NCBI GenBank assembly: GCA_946886805.1
Contig: CAMPJM010000207.1
Coordinates: 1 to 7,098 of the forward strand
DNA: 7,098 bases
Direction: 5' to 3'
From: an uncultured Flammeovirgaceae bacterium
GTDB taxonomy: Bacteria; Bacteroidota; Bacteroidia; Cytophagales; Cyclobacteriaceae
The notes under the pieces were generated by a model. It was not told where the DNA came from. It searched no databases and saw only the letters and a program-made list of their open reading frames with translations. A program made the position numbers and the translations under genes. This document shows positions 1 through 5,730 of the stretch, one piece after another; positions within the stretch are counted from its first letter, which is position 1, and each line of letters starts with the position of its first letter.

Positions 1-150
1 AAGCTCTCACGTTACTTTAATAAAATATTTTAAATACGCTCTAAGCCATTCTATTTCCAATTTATTCCGATAATGACTTAAGTAAGTAATCTCAAGAAAA
101 AGCTTTTTTTTTGATTCCATTTTGCTCAACCTTTATATTCTTATATTAAG
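1..150. other. AT-rich leader ahead of the peptide-binding lipoprotein gene, no feature resolved
   Basis: No gene, repeat or clear hairpin. No sequence here matches the Bacteroidota promoter pattern (TTTG, about 19 bases, TAnnTTTG) well enough to call, and there is no Shine-Dalgarno-like motif before either candidate ATG. Confidence 0.4.
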
Positions 151-198
151 ATGATCATTTACAAATATAAAAGTTTAATTAAGAAATCATTTAAAATT

Positions 199-1899
199 AT
201 GCTAAGACAATTTTGGATACCAGTTATTGCGGTTTTTCTTCTTTCCTCGTGTTCCGGAGTAGGAGAAAATGAAACAGGAGATGAACAGAAAGATCAGAAA
301 ATATTTAGGTATAATCAGGCGGACGGCTTAAGTTCTTTGGATCCTGCTTTTGCAAGGAATCAGGCAAATTGTTGGGTAACTACACAATTATATAGTGGAC
401 TTTTTGAATTAAGTGATGATTTATATACAGTGCCAAATTTGGTGGACACTTGGCGCATATCAGAAGATGGCAAAACCTACACCTTTAATATAAAGAAAGG
501 TGTGCACTTTCATGACAGTGAAGTTTTCCCTGATGGGAAGGGTAGGGAAGTAAAAGCTTCCGATTTTGTTTACAGCTTTAAAAGAATTTTAGATCCGAAA
601 ACAGCCAGTACCGGGGCATGGATATTTAACGATAAAGCTAAAAAAGATGAAAATGGAAAGCCAGCGGAAGATTGGGTAGTAGCAACTGAAGATTTTCAAT
701 TGCAAATCCATTTACATGAGCCTTTTGGGCCTTTTCTTGAAATACTTACTATGCCTTACGCTTTTGTTGTGCCAAAAGAGGCAGTAGAAAAGTATGGCAA
801 AGATTTCAGGGTTAATCCCGTTGGAACAGGACCATTCCAGTTTAAGTCCTGGGAAGAAGGAAACAGCTTGATTTTGGTTAAAAATGATACCTATTGGAGA
901 AAAGACAATAATGGAAAAGCATTGCCTTATTTAGATGCTGTTCAGGTTTCGTTTATAGCAGATAAAAACCAGGAATTGCTTACGTTTCAACAAAACAAGT
1001 TAGATTTTGTATCTTATTCAGGGCAACCAACTTCAATAGACATCATTCTTAACAATGATGGCACACCAACAGAAGAATTCTCAGGTAAGTTTGTCGTGCA
1101 GAAGGAACCCTATTTAAATACTGAATATATTGGTTTCCAACTCGATCCATCAAAATATGAAGATAAAAATCATCCTATTTTGAATAAGAATTTTAGGAAA
1201 GCTCTTAATTACGCAATTAATAGAGAGGAAATGGTTTCTTATCTGCTAAATAACCTCGGTGTTCCTGGAAATGCAGGTATAATGCCGCCTGCAGTTGCTG
1301 CATATGATGCTGAAAAAGTGACCGGGTATGCTTATGATATCAAAAAAGCTGAGACTTTATTAAAGGAAGCAGGCTACCCAGGAGGAAAAGGTTTACCAGA
1401 GCTTAAGTTATATACTACCATTCAATCTAAGCCAATGGTAGAATACCTTCAAAAGCAGTGGGAAGCAATAGGAGTGAAAGTGGCAATCGAAATCAATCAA
1501 GTAGCTACACACCAGGAATTGGTTGATAATAGCCGGGTTAATTTTTTCAGAGGCTCTTGGTTAGGAGATTATCCTGATGCAGAAAACTACTTATCTATGT
1601 TCTACAGCAAGAATAAGGCACCATTAGGCCCCAATAAAACACATTTTGAAAACGCAAAATTCGACTCTTTATACAACAAAGCAAGATTTGAATCAGAAGG
1701 CTTCAAGCGTTTTGATTATTATTTAGCGATGGATAATATTATTATGGATGAAGCTCCGGTAATCGTATTATTTTATGATGAAGTACTTCGTCTTACTCAA
1801 AACAACGTCATAGGATTAAAACCAACCAATCCGATGAATGTGTTAAAACTTGAAAGAGTAGATTTTATGCAAGGAGGAATTGTACAGCAGGGTTTGTAA
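199..1899 (+). CDS. Peptide ABC transporter substrate-binding lipoprotein (SBP family 5, OppA/DppA-like)
   Basis: Likely a surface- or periplasm-exposed lipoprotein that binds oligopeptides for an ABC importer. The frame is open from an ATG at 151 (582 aa), but the ATG at 199 is preferred: it gives a compact lipoprotein signal, MLRQFWIPVIAVFLLSSC, with lipobox LSSC and the acylated Cys at residue 18 (566 aa). Family 5 signatures appear in the right order (numbering from 199): YSGLFELSDD at 65-74, W-RISEDGKTYTF and GVHFHD at 85-106, VGTGPFQFKSW at 208-218, FRKALNYAINREEM at 332-345 and GSWLGDYPDAENYL near 452-465. Length is close to E. coli OppA/DppA (about 535-545 aa), so the gene looks intact. 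No permease or ATPase gene lies beside it in the window, and it ends at its own terminator, so it seems transcribed alone or last in an operon. The ligand cannot be told from sequence; nickel or heme binding by relatives is a less likely alternative. Confidence 0.94.
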   Translation: MLRQFWIPVIAVFLLSSCSGVGENETGDEQKDQKIFRYNQADGLSSLDPAFARNQANCWVTTQLYSGLFELSDDLYTVPNLVDTWRISEDGKTYTFNIKKGVHFHDSEVFPDGKGREVKASDFVYSFKRILDPKTASTGAWIFNDKAKKDENGKPAEDWVVATEDFQLQIHLHEPFGPFLEILTMPYAFVVPKEAVEKYGKDFRVNPVGTGPFQFKSWEEGNSLILVKNDTYWRKDNNGKALPYLDAVQVSFIADKNQELLTFQQNKLDFVSYSGQPTSIDIILNNDGTPTEEFSGKFVVQKEPYLNTEYIGFQLDPSKYEDKNHPILNKNFRKALNYAINREEMVSYLLNNLGVPGNAGIMPPAVAAYDAEKVTGYAYDIKKAETLLKEAGYPGGKGLPELKLYTTIQSKPMVEYLQKQWEAIGVKVAIEINQVATHQELVDNSRVNFFRGSWLGDYPDAENYLSMFYSKNKAPLGPNKTHFENAKFDSLYNKARFESEGFKRFDYYLAMDNIIMDEAPVIVLFYDEVLRLTQNNVIGLKPTNPMNVLKLERVDFMQGGIVQQGL

Positions 1900-1918
1900 T
1901 TGAATATTGTGTTAAAAT

Positions 1919-1948
1919 TAAAAAAGCAGCTTTCGGGCTGCTTTTTTT
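1919..1948 (+). terminator. Intrinsic terminator of the peptide-binding lipoprotein gene
   Basis: An A-tract runs into the stem AGCAGC (1925-1930), a 6-nt loop TTTCGG, the stem GCTGCT (1937-1942) and a T-tract, starting 20 bases after the stop codon. The A-stem-T layout means it could also stop transcription arriving from the right. Confidence 0.9.
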
Positions 1949-1967
1949 GTGTAGAAGTTGATTTTGA

Positions 1968-2000
1968 AAACCTATAAGGTTTCCAAAACCTTATAGGTTT
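1968..2000. repeat. Palindrome-of-palindromes repeat (AAACCTATAAGGTTT arms)
   Basis: Two 15-bp arms, AAACCTATAAGGTTT (1968-1982) and AAACCTTATAGGTTT (1986-2000), are perfect reverse complements separated by CCA. Each arm is itself a palindrome around a 3-nt centre (AAACCT-N3-AGGTTT). The unit can therefore form one long hairpin or two small ones. Its form suggests a dispersed intergenic repeat; copy number cannot be judged from this window. Confidence 0.85.
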
Positions 2001-2008
2001 AGTTGTTG

Positions 2009-2040
2009 CGGGGACTAGCATAGGTTCTAGTATTCCCCCG
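2009..2040. other. Imperfect hairpin abutting the left end of element A
   Basis: CGGGG (2009-2013) pairs with CCCCG (2036-2040) and ACTAG (2014-2018) pairs with CTAGT (2027-2031). The loop is 8 nt, with an unpaired ATTC on the 3' side. The outer stem uses the C-run that begins element A. The sequence left of element B at 4063-4086 is a different hairpin, so this one is not obviously part of the shared element. Confidence 0.5.
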
Positions 2041-2257
2041 TTGTTGGTGTTTTTACCAACAACTTACAGGAGAAGATAGGAAGAAGAAAATAAACAGATA
2101 TTTTTGTGCATAGAATTTGAACCTGATGAACATTTAAAAATAGGATTTTATACCGCCACGATATTAGATTGGAAAAAGCTCTTTAAGCCAGATAAATATA
2201 AAGAAATAGTGCTGGGCAGCTAGCTGTTTGTTGGTGAAAACACCAACAAAAGAGGGG
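2035..2257 (+). mobile_element. Hairpin-ended non-autonomous RAYT/IS200-like element, copy A
   Basis: About 223 bp. The left end is a C-run followed by the hairpin GTTGTTGGT (2040-2048) / ACCAACAAC (2055-2063). The right end is the hairpin TTGTTGGTG (2228-2236) / CACCAACAA (2241-2249), then AAGAGGGG. The two ends are also inverted with respect to each other (CCCC...TTGTTGGTG against CACCAACAA...GGGG). The interior encodes only an N-terminal scrap of a RAYT-like transposase. A homologous copy in the same orientation lies about 2 kb downstream (4098-4314), with the same ends and interior but unrelated flanks. REP-like hairpins bounding a RAYT gene are the known arrangement for this transposase family; that this is a deletion derivative moved in trans is inferred. 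Confidence 0.75.
2080..2223 (+). pseudogene. N-terminal fragment of a RAYT-like (REP-associated) transposase, in copy A
   Basis: The frame runs from after a TAG at 2077 to a TAG at 2221-2223. It has no usable ATG near its beginning. It reads through EPDEHLKIGFYTATILDW and then KLFKPDKYKEIVLGS before the stop. This resembles the N-terminal segment of Bacteroidota RAYT/IS200-like transposases, which normally continues into a domain with a His-x-His (HUH) motif and a catalytic tyrosine. None of the catalytic part is present: immediately after the stop comes the right-end hairpin. The family call is from memory of the motif. Confidence 0.65.
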
Positions 2258-2396
2258 CATGAAAAGTGAAATTCCAAATTTAGGTTCTTGTCTGGTTTGA
2301 TATCCTTCCAAATTTATTTTCGCTTTGGACGGTAATTTATATTATTATGAGTATTATTATAAGATTTTTATTAAATGCTCAAATAAAATATGTTCT

Positions 2397-3875
2397 ATGC
2401 TCAAATTTTTACCTTTATTTATTTTTTTTCTCATTATCGTTAGCACAACCTATTTAGAAGCTCAAGGTTATCCTACGCTTAAACTTGAAAACACATCTCA
2501 ATATTTTGAGAATCTCGGATTTGAAAACAGCCTCAATTTCCACGATAAGGCATTTCGGAATAAATTTCAGGCTACATCTTATAACATTCTTTCAGAAGAA
2601 TTAATAGCAGATGAAGAATATATATTCGATTCAACAGTAGTTTATCAATATAATGGATTAACAGATTCAATCCCTTTTTATAAAAAAGTAAAAGGAGATG
2701 ATGTCACCTATACTTTTAATATAGAAAGTCAAGAATGGATTAAAAATGATTCCACCGTAAATTATTTCAATGGTAATGAGATAAACATTGGATGGGAAAT
2801 TTTTACATGGAGTATCGAGCAACAGAAATGGATTGGAAGCTTTAAAATTCAATTTGATTTTGACAGTGAGGGAAGGCAAATTCTGTTTGCGACCTATCAG
2901 TGGGACAATAAAAATGGAAATTGGACGGGTGAACATAAATTCACCAATGAATTCTATCCCGATGGATCAATAAAAGACGAAATATTTTTTAACTGGGATA
3001 CATTAAAAAACAACTGGGTAAAATATCAAAAGTTTGAATATACTTTTGATGAAGCTATAAATTCTGAAATAAGTAAAAGTTTCGACTATAATATATCACT
3101 TGGCCAGTGGGAGTTACGATCTGTTTTAAGAACTGAAAAATTTGTAGAAGATGAAATGGAGGTTAAGATATTTTATAGAGCTAATGGAGACGAATGGACT
3201 TTAAATAGTAAATCAGAGTCTGTTTATGATAATTTTGGGAATCTGGTGTTACAGAATTTCTATTTTTTTGATCCATTAACTAGGTCTTTGAAAATTCATA
3301 CCAAATTTGAAGGGGAAGCGATAGCAAAATTTAAATATACGAATCAACTTACCTCTTATTTTAACCCTGAAACGCAGGTTTTAGAATCATTAAGTGAAAG
3401 GATTGACGAGTATGATGACAAATTCCGAACAATTCAGTCTCTTCATTATGGATGGAATTCAAATACTCAGCAACGGGTAGGTTACATCCGATGGGATTAT
3501 CTACGCAATATTAATGTAAATGGAAAAAGTTTAAATATTGATGAAACTTACAAATGGGATGATGCAGTTTCAGATTGGGTGATTGAACAAAAAAGGTTTC
3601 ACTACCATAAAAGCATTATTTCAACTGTTGATGAGAAAAATAAAAATTTAGATTTAATCCTTTACCCGAATCCTGTTGGCAATGAATTGACTATTAAGTC
3701 AGAAAACGAGAAACTCAAAGAACTGCGGCTGTATTCTTCCTCAGGAAGCTTGGTACAGGTTGTTTCAGATATTAACGCCACAGTGTTTAAACTTCCCTTT
3801 ACGTTTTCGGAAGGCTATTATTTCCTTAAAGTAAGCACTGACAGCACTGTAGAAACGTATAATGTAATTAAATAG
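2397..3875 (+). CDS. T9SS-secreted aromatic-repeat protein with type A C-terminal sorting domain
   Basis: Predicted to be exported by Sec, passed through the outer membrane by the type IX system, and released or anchored at the surface. The frame opens at 2325, but those first codons come from a TAT-rich tract; the ATG at 2397 gives a clean signal peptide, MLKFLPLFIFFLIIVSTTYLEA, cut before Gln23 (492 aa). Residues ~100-405 hold ten degenerate repeats: an aromatic at 107, 138, 169, 200, 231, 260, 291, 322, 353 and 387, each followed seven residues later by W, L or R (W in units 1-6 and 10). Spacing is exactly 31 for most units, as in YQWDNKNGNW and FFNWDTLKNNW. Residues ~419-492 match the Por secretion-tail family: LYPNP, then LRLYSSSG and GYYFLKV. 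No enzymatic motif is visible; binding or adhesion is possible but unproven. No terminator is seen directly after it. Confidence 0.9.
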   Translation: MLKFLPLFIFFLIIVSTTYLEAQGYPTLKLENTSQYFENLGFENSLNFHDKAFRNKFQATSYNILSEELIADEEYIFDSTVVYQYNGLTDSIPFYKKVKGDDVTYTFNIESQEWIKNDSTVNYFNGNEINIGWEIFTWSIEQQKWIGSFKIQFDFDSEGRQILFATYQWDNKNGNWTGEHKFTNEFYPDGSIKDEIFFNWDTLKNNWVKYQKFEYTFDEAINSEISKSFDYNISLGQWELRSVLRTEKFVEDEMEVKIFYRANGDEWTLNSKSESVYDNFGNLVLQNFYFFDPLTRSLKIHTKFEGEAIAKFKYTNQLTSYFNPETQVLESLSERIDEYDDKFRTIQSLHYGWNSNTQQRVGYIRWDYLRNINVNGKSLNIDETYKWDDAVSDWVIEQKRFHYHKSIISTVDEKNKNLDLILYPNPVGNELTIKSENEKLKELRLYSSSGSLVQVVSDINATVFKLPFTFSEGYYFLKVSTDSTVETYNVIK

Positions 3876-3937
3876 GGATTTGATGGTTGTTTTCAAGATG
3901 TGTGTAATTAAGAAACGATTTTAGTTCTACTAATCTT

Positions 3938-4024
3938 TTAATCCCGTAAATCCTGATTCAGACTTTTTTGCTGATTTCTCTCGTCTGAATCTGGATTCGT
4001 GGGATTTTGGGATTAATGGGATTG
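3938..4024. repeat. Imperfect inverted repeat of the 'aatcctgattcagac' family
   Basis: The left arm (about 3938-3963: TTAATCCCG...CCTGATTCAGAC) is an imperfect reverse complement of the right arm starting at 3983 (GTCTGAATCTGGATT, then GGGATT and GGGATTAATGGGATT). About 19 bp separate them. A third arm, homologous to the right arm but inverted, lies at 4455-4494. It follows the T9SS cargo gene by about 60 bp and could form a large hairpin in its transcript. The spread within 0.5 kb suggests a dispersed repeat family. Confidence 0.75.
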
Positions 4025-4062
4025 GTTCTCGTATAAAAAATCAAGATCTACCGACAAATTTG

Positions 4063-4086
4063 ATTGTCTATACGGCTTTAGACAAT
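4063..4086. other. Small perfect hairpin left of element B
   Basis: ATTGTCTA (4063-4070) and TAGACAAT (4079-4086) form an 8-bp stem around an 8-nt loop. It lies 11 bp before the start of element B. There is no T-tract, so it is not a typical intrinsic terminator. Confidence 0.5.
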
Positions 4087-4097
4087 TTCAATCCTAA

Positions 4098-4314
4098 CCC
4101 GTTGTTGGTGTTTTCACCAACAACCATCAAAGGGGAATTTACCGCAAACAGGGTATTTGCTTTTATGCATAGAATTAGAACTTGATGAACACTTAAAAAT
4201 AGGGTTTTACTCCGCCACGATATGGGATTGGAAAAAGCCCTAAAGCAAGATCAATATATAGAAATGGTGCTGGGCAGCTAGTTATTTGTTGGTGAAAACA
4301 CCAACAAAAAGGGG
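4098..4314 (+). mobile_element. Hairpin-ended non-autonomous RAYT/IS200-like element, copy B
   Basis: About 217 bp, same orientation as copy A. The left end is CCC followed by the hairpin GTTGTTGGTG / CACCAACAAC around a 4-nt loop (4101-4124). The right end is TTGTTGGTG / CACCAACAA (4285-4306) followed by an A-run and GGGG. By hand alignment the interior from 4166 to 4282 is roughly 85-90% identical to copy A, with a 1-base deletion in B. The stretch just inside the left hairpin is more diverged. Left and right flanks do not match those of copy A, which argues for separate insertion rather than a segmental duplication. Confidence 0.75.
4151..4282 (+). pseudogene. Frameshifted N-terminal fragment of a RAYT-like transposase, in copy B
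   Basis: The frame through 4166-4240 reads ELDEHLKIGFYSATIWDWKK and then P, hitting TAA at 4241. Relative to copy A one base is missing just before that stop, which throws the rest out of frame. The nucleotide match continues to the same GTGCTGGGCAGCTAG junction at the right end. No catalytic region is present. Confidence 0.6.
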
Positions 4315-4322
4315 AGTAAAAA

Positions 4323-4343
4323 GATTGCCTTATTGGGGCAATC
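4323..4343. other. Small hairpin just right of element B
   Basis: GATTGCC (4323-4329) pairs with GGCAATC (4337-4343) around a 7-nt loop. No T-tract follows on either side. Role unknown. Confidence 0.4.
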
Positions 4344-4386
4344 AGCTGAGACTAACTGGGATGTCCCTATACCCTCTGCTTTAACG

Positions 4387-4409
4387 CCCTTCTTCCTTTA
4401 GGAGAAGGG
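4387..4409. repeat. CCCTTC...GAAGGG hairpin, probable dispersed repeat
   Basis: CCCTTC (4387-4392) and TCC (4394-4396) pair with GGA (4401-4403) and GAAGGG (4404-4409) around TTTA, with a single bulged T. It continues as TAAGGGGATG. This pyrimidine/purine palindrome looks like the short intergenic hairpins common in this phylum; its copy number is not visible here. It is noticeably richer in G+C than the surrounding DNA. Confidence 0.5.
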
Positions 4410-4454
4410 TAAGGGGATGCGGTCGTTCGAAATATCTAGACGAGACAATTATAA

Positions 4455-4494
4455 TAATCCAAAAATCCTGAAAATCCAGATTCAGACAAGAGAG
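4455..4494. repeat. Inverted single arm of the 'aatcctgattcagac' repeat family
   Basis: AATCCAAAAATCCTG followed by AATCCAGATTCAGAC and AAGAGAG matches the reverse complement of the right arm at about 3978-4016 with only a few substitutions. It stands alone, without a facing arm, between the small hairpin at 4387-4409 and the terminator. Confidence 0.7.
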
Positions 4495-4577
4495 TGCCCC
4501 CACAAGTAAGGTACTTAGATCAATTCCCCTCAGATCCTATGGTTAAAAGAGGCTCTGACCGGGCGGCAATCTTCTGC

Positions 4578-4628
4578 TTTAAAAACAAAAAGTTCCAAGC
4601 GGATGCTTGAAACAGTTTTTGTTTTTAA
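4578..4628 (-). terminator. Long intrinsic terminator of the minus-strand DUF operon
   Basis: TTTAAAAACAAAAA (4578-4591) is a perfect reverse complement of TTTTTGTTTTTAAA (4615-4628). An inner stem GTTCCAAGC / GCTTGAAAC with one mismatch and a 4-nt loop sits between them. It begins 15 bases after the stop of the last minus-strand gene and has A- and T-rich arms suited to termination in both directions. Confidence 0.85.
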
Positions 4629-4643
4629 ACCCAAATACTCCTT

Positions 4644-5633
4644 CTACTTCTCAAAATAATCGTATCCAATGCTTTTTACGGCTTTTTCCACGCTGTTTTT
4701 ATCTTGAATCTTATGTAACACCACAACATACTCATCTGATTCGGTATCAATAAATCCGAGTTGAAGACCTTTTTCCCTAAGCGCTTTATCAAAATCTTCC
4801 AGGACGTGATCCGCCGAAACACTCGTTTCGCCATCATAGTTTGTAGCTGTGGGCAACCTCACCGTAACATCGGAATGGTTTTTCAGACATGAATTTAACA
4901 GCCATTCCAAATCTTCTATGCCGGCGCTCAAATCCATCCTCATTATAAATGGGATATCTTCGTCGTCCAGAAGATCCATAAAATAATTGAGCGTAGTAAA
5001 ATATTCATCATCTCCGTCATAGTTCTCAAGCGTATCAATAAACTGGTGGATTTTTACATTATCTGGCTTGTTATAAACACATAGGTTGGTTAGCTGCCGG
5101 TATGCCGCTCTTTGAGTTTCGCTTAGGGGCTGAAGGCTGGCTTCCGAAGGCACCTTTACTGCCGCTTTAGGAGTAATTTCCACGATGAGCTTTAGTTCAC
5201 GGAGTGTGTTTTCTATTTTTGAGATAATCCCGGGATCGTCAACAGCTTCATGTAGTTCGGGTATGTGAAACCATTCTACATCCTTGCCACCATTGCACTT
5301 TCTCAGTTCTATCTCGTTGCCTACTTTGGCGATAAAATAAAACTCCGACGGAAAGTTGAAGTCTTTTTCGTCGTAAAATATAATGGAACTTGGTAGATAC
5401 AATTTCCCCCTTGATGAATTGTAGTAAATTCCGTCCTTTCGAAGTTCATTTTTTTTAAATGTTTGATTGTTTACACCCTGGAGATTAACCAAATAAGAGT
5501 TTGAAAGTTCCGAGTAATTGAATATCCGGGAATCGGTGTTGTCAAACAAATAATCAAATAAGGCAAGGTTGATGAACTCATTCTCAATCGCTTGTCCGGC
5601 TATTTTTTCTTCTTTATAATAGATGCGTGGCAT
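4644..5633 (-). CDS. Uncharacterised protein with probable C-terminal DUF6630 domain
   Basis: 329 aa, acidic, with no signal peptide or membrane segment, so probably cytoplasmic. The C-terminal half (about 180-327) resembles DUF6630: an acidic helical stretch with YFMDLLDDEDIPFI, then RMDLSAGIEDLEWLLNSCLK, and a closing LEDFDKALREKGLQLGFIDT with SDEYVVVLHK. Residues 1-150 form a separate domain I do not recognise, rich in aromatics (YYNSSRGKLYLPSSIIFYD, EWFHIPELHEA). A hydrophilic linker (about 152-172) joins the two. The gene lies 97 bp downstream of the DUF7738-DUF6892 gene on the same strand and ends just before the long terminator, so it is probably the last gene of that operon. Function is unknown. 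The DUF6630 call is from memory and could be wrong in its number, though the two-domain split is visible. Confidence 0.82.
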   Translation of the reverse strand: MPRIYYKEEKIAGQAIENEFINLALFDYLFDNTDSRIFNYSELSNSYLVNLQGVNNQTFKKNELRKDGIYYNSSRGKLYLPSSIIFYDEKDFNFPSEFYFIAKVGNEIELRKCNGGKDVEWFHIPELHEAVDDPGIISKIENTLRELKLIVEITPKAAVKVPSEASLQPLSETQRAAYRQLTNLCVYNKPDNVKIHQFIDTLENYDGDDEYFTTLNYFMDLLDDEDIPFIMRMDLSAGIEDLEWLLNSCLKNHSDVTVRLPTATNYDGETSVSADHVLEDFDKALREKGLQLGFIDTESDEYVVVLHKIQDKNSVEKAVKSIGYDYFEK

Positions 5634-5730
5634 AATTAGTTTTTTAGATATTGTTTTGAAGTTTTTTAATCCTTTGCCGGAACTATAAGGTATTCCACAT
5701 TAGCATAGCTCGGTTTCGACTTTGGAACTG

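Noticed and set aside
97..108. AAAAAGCTTTTT as a terminator of an upstream gene
   Set aside because: It is a loop-less 12-bp palindrome with only A/T in the stem apart from the central GC, so no stable hairpin is expected.
1797..2021. 74-codon minus-strand ORF
   Set aside because: It overlaps the 3' end of the peptide-binding gene, its terminator and the palindromic repeat. Its composition is low-complexity and there is no supporting context.
2288..2322. Possible Bacteroidota promoter (TTG then TATTTTCG) ahead of the T9SS gene
   Set aside because: The -7-like box has one mismatch, but spacing to the available TTG or TTTG is 24 or 15 bases rather than about 19.
2325..2396. N-terminal extension of the T9SS cargo protein from the ATG at 2325
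   Set aside because: The extension (Tyr-rich, from a TAT-repeat tract) would bury the signal peptide, which starts cleanly at 2397.
2035..4314. CRISPR array, suggested by repeated hairpin-like motifs
   Set aside because: Only four hairpins at irregular spacing, occurring as two pairs that bound two homologous elements; no spacers and no cas genes.
2035..4314. Composite transposon: two elements carrying the T9SS gene between them
   Set aside because: Neither element encodes a transposase, IS200-like elements do not form classic composite units, and the T9SS gene looks native in composition.
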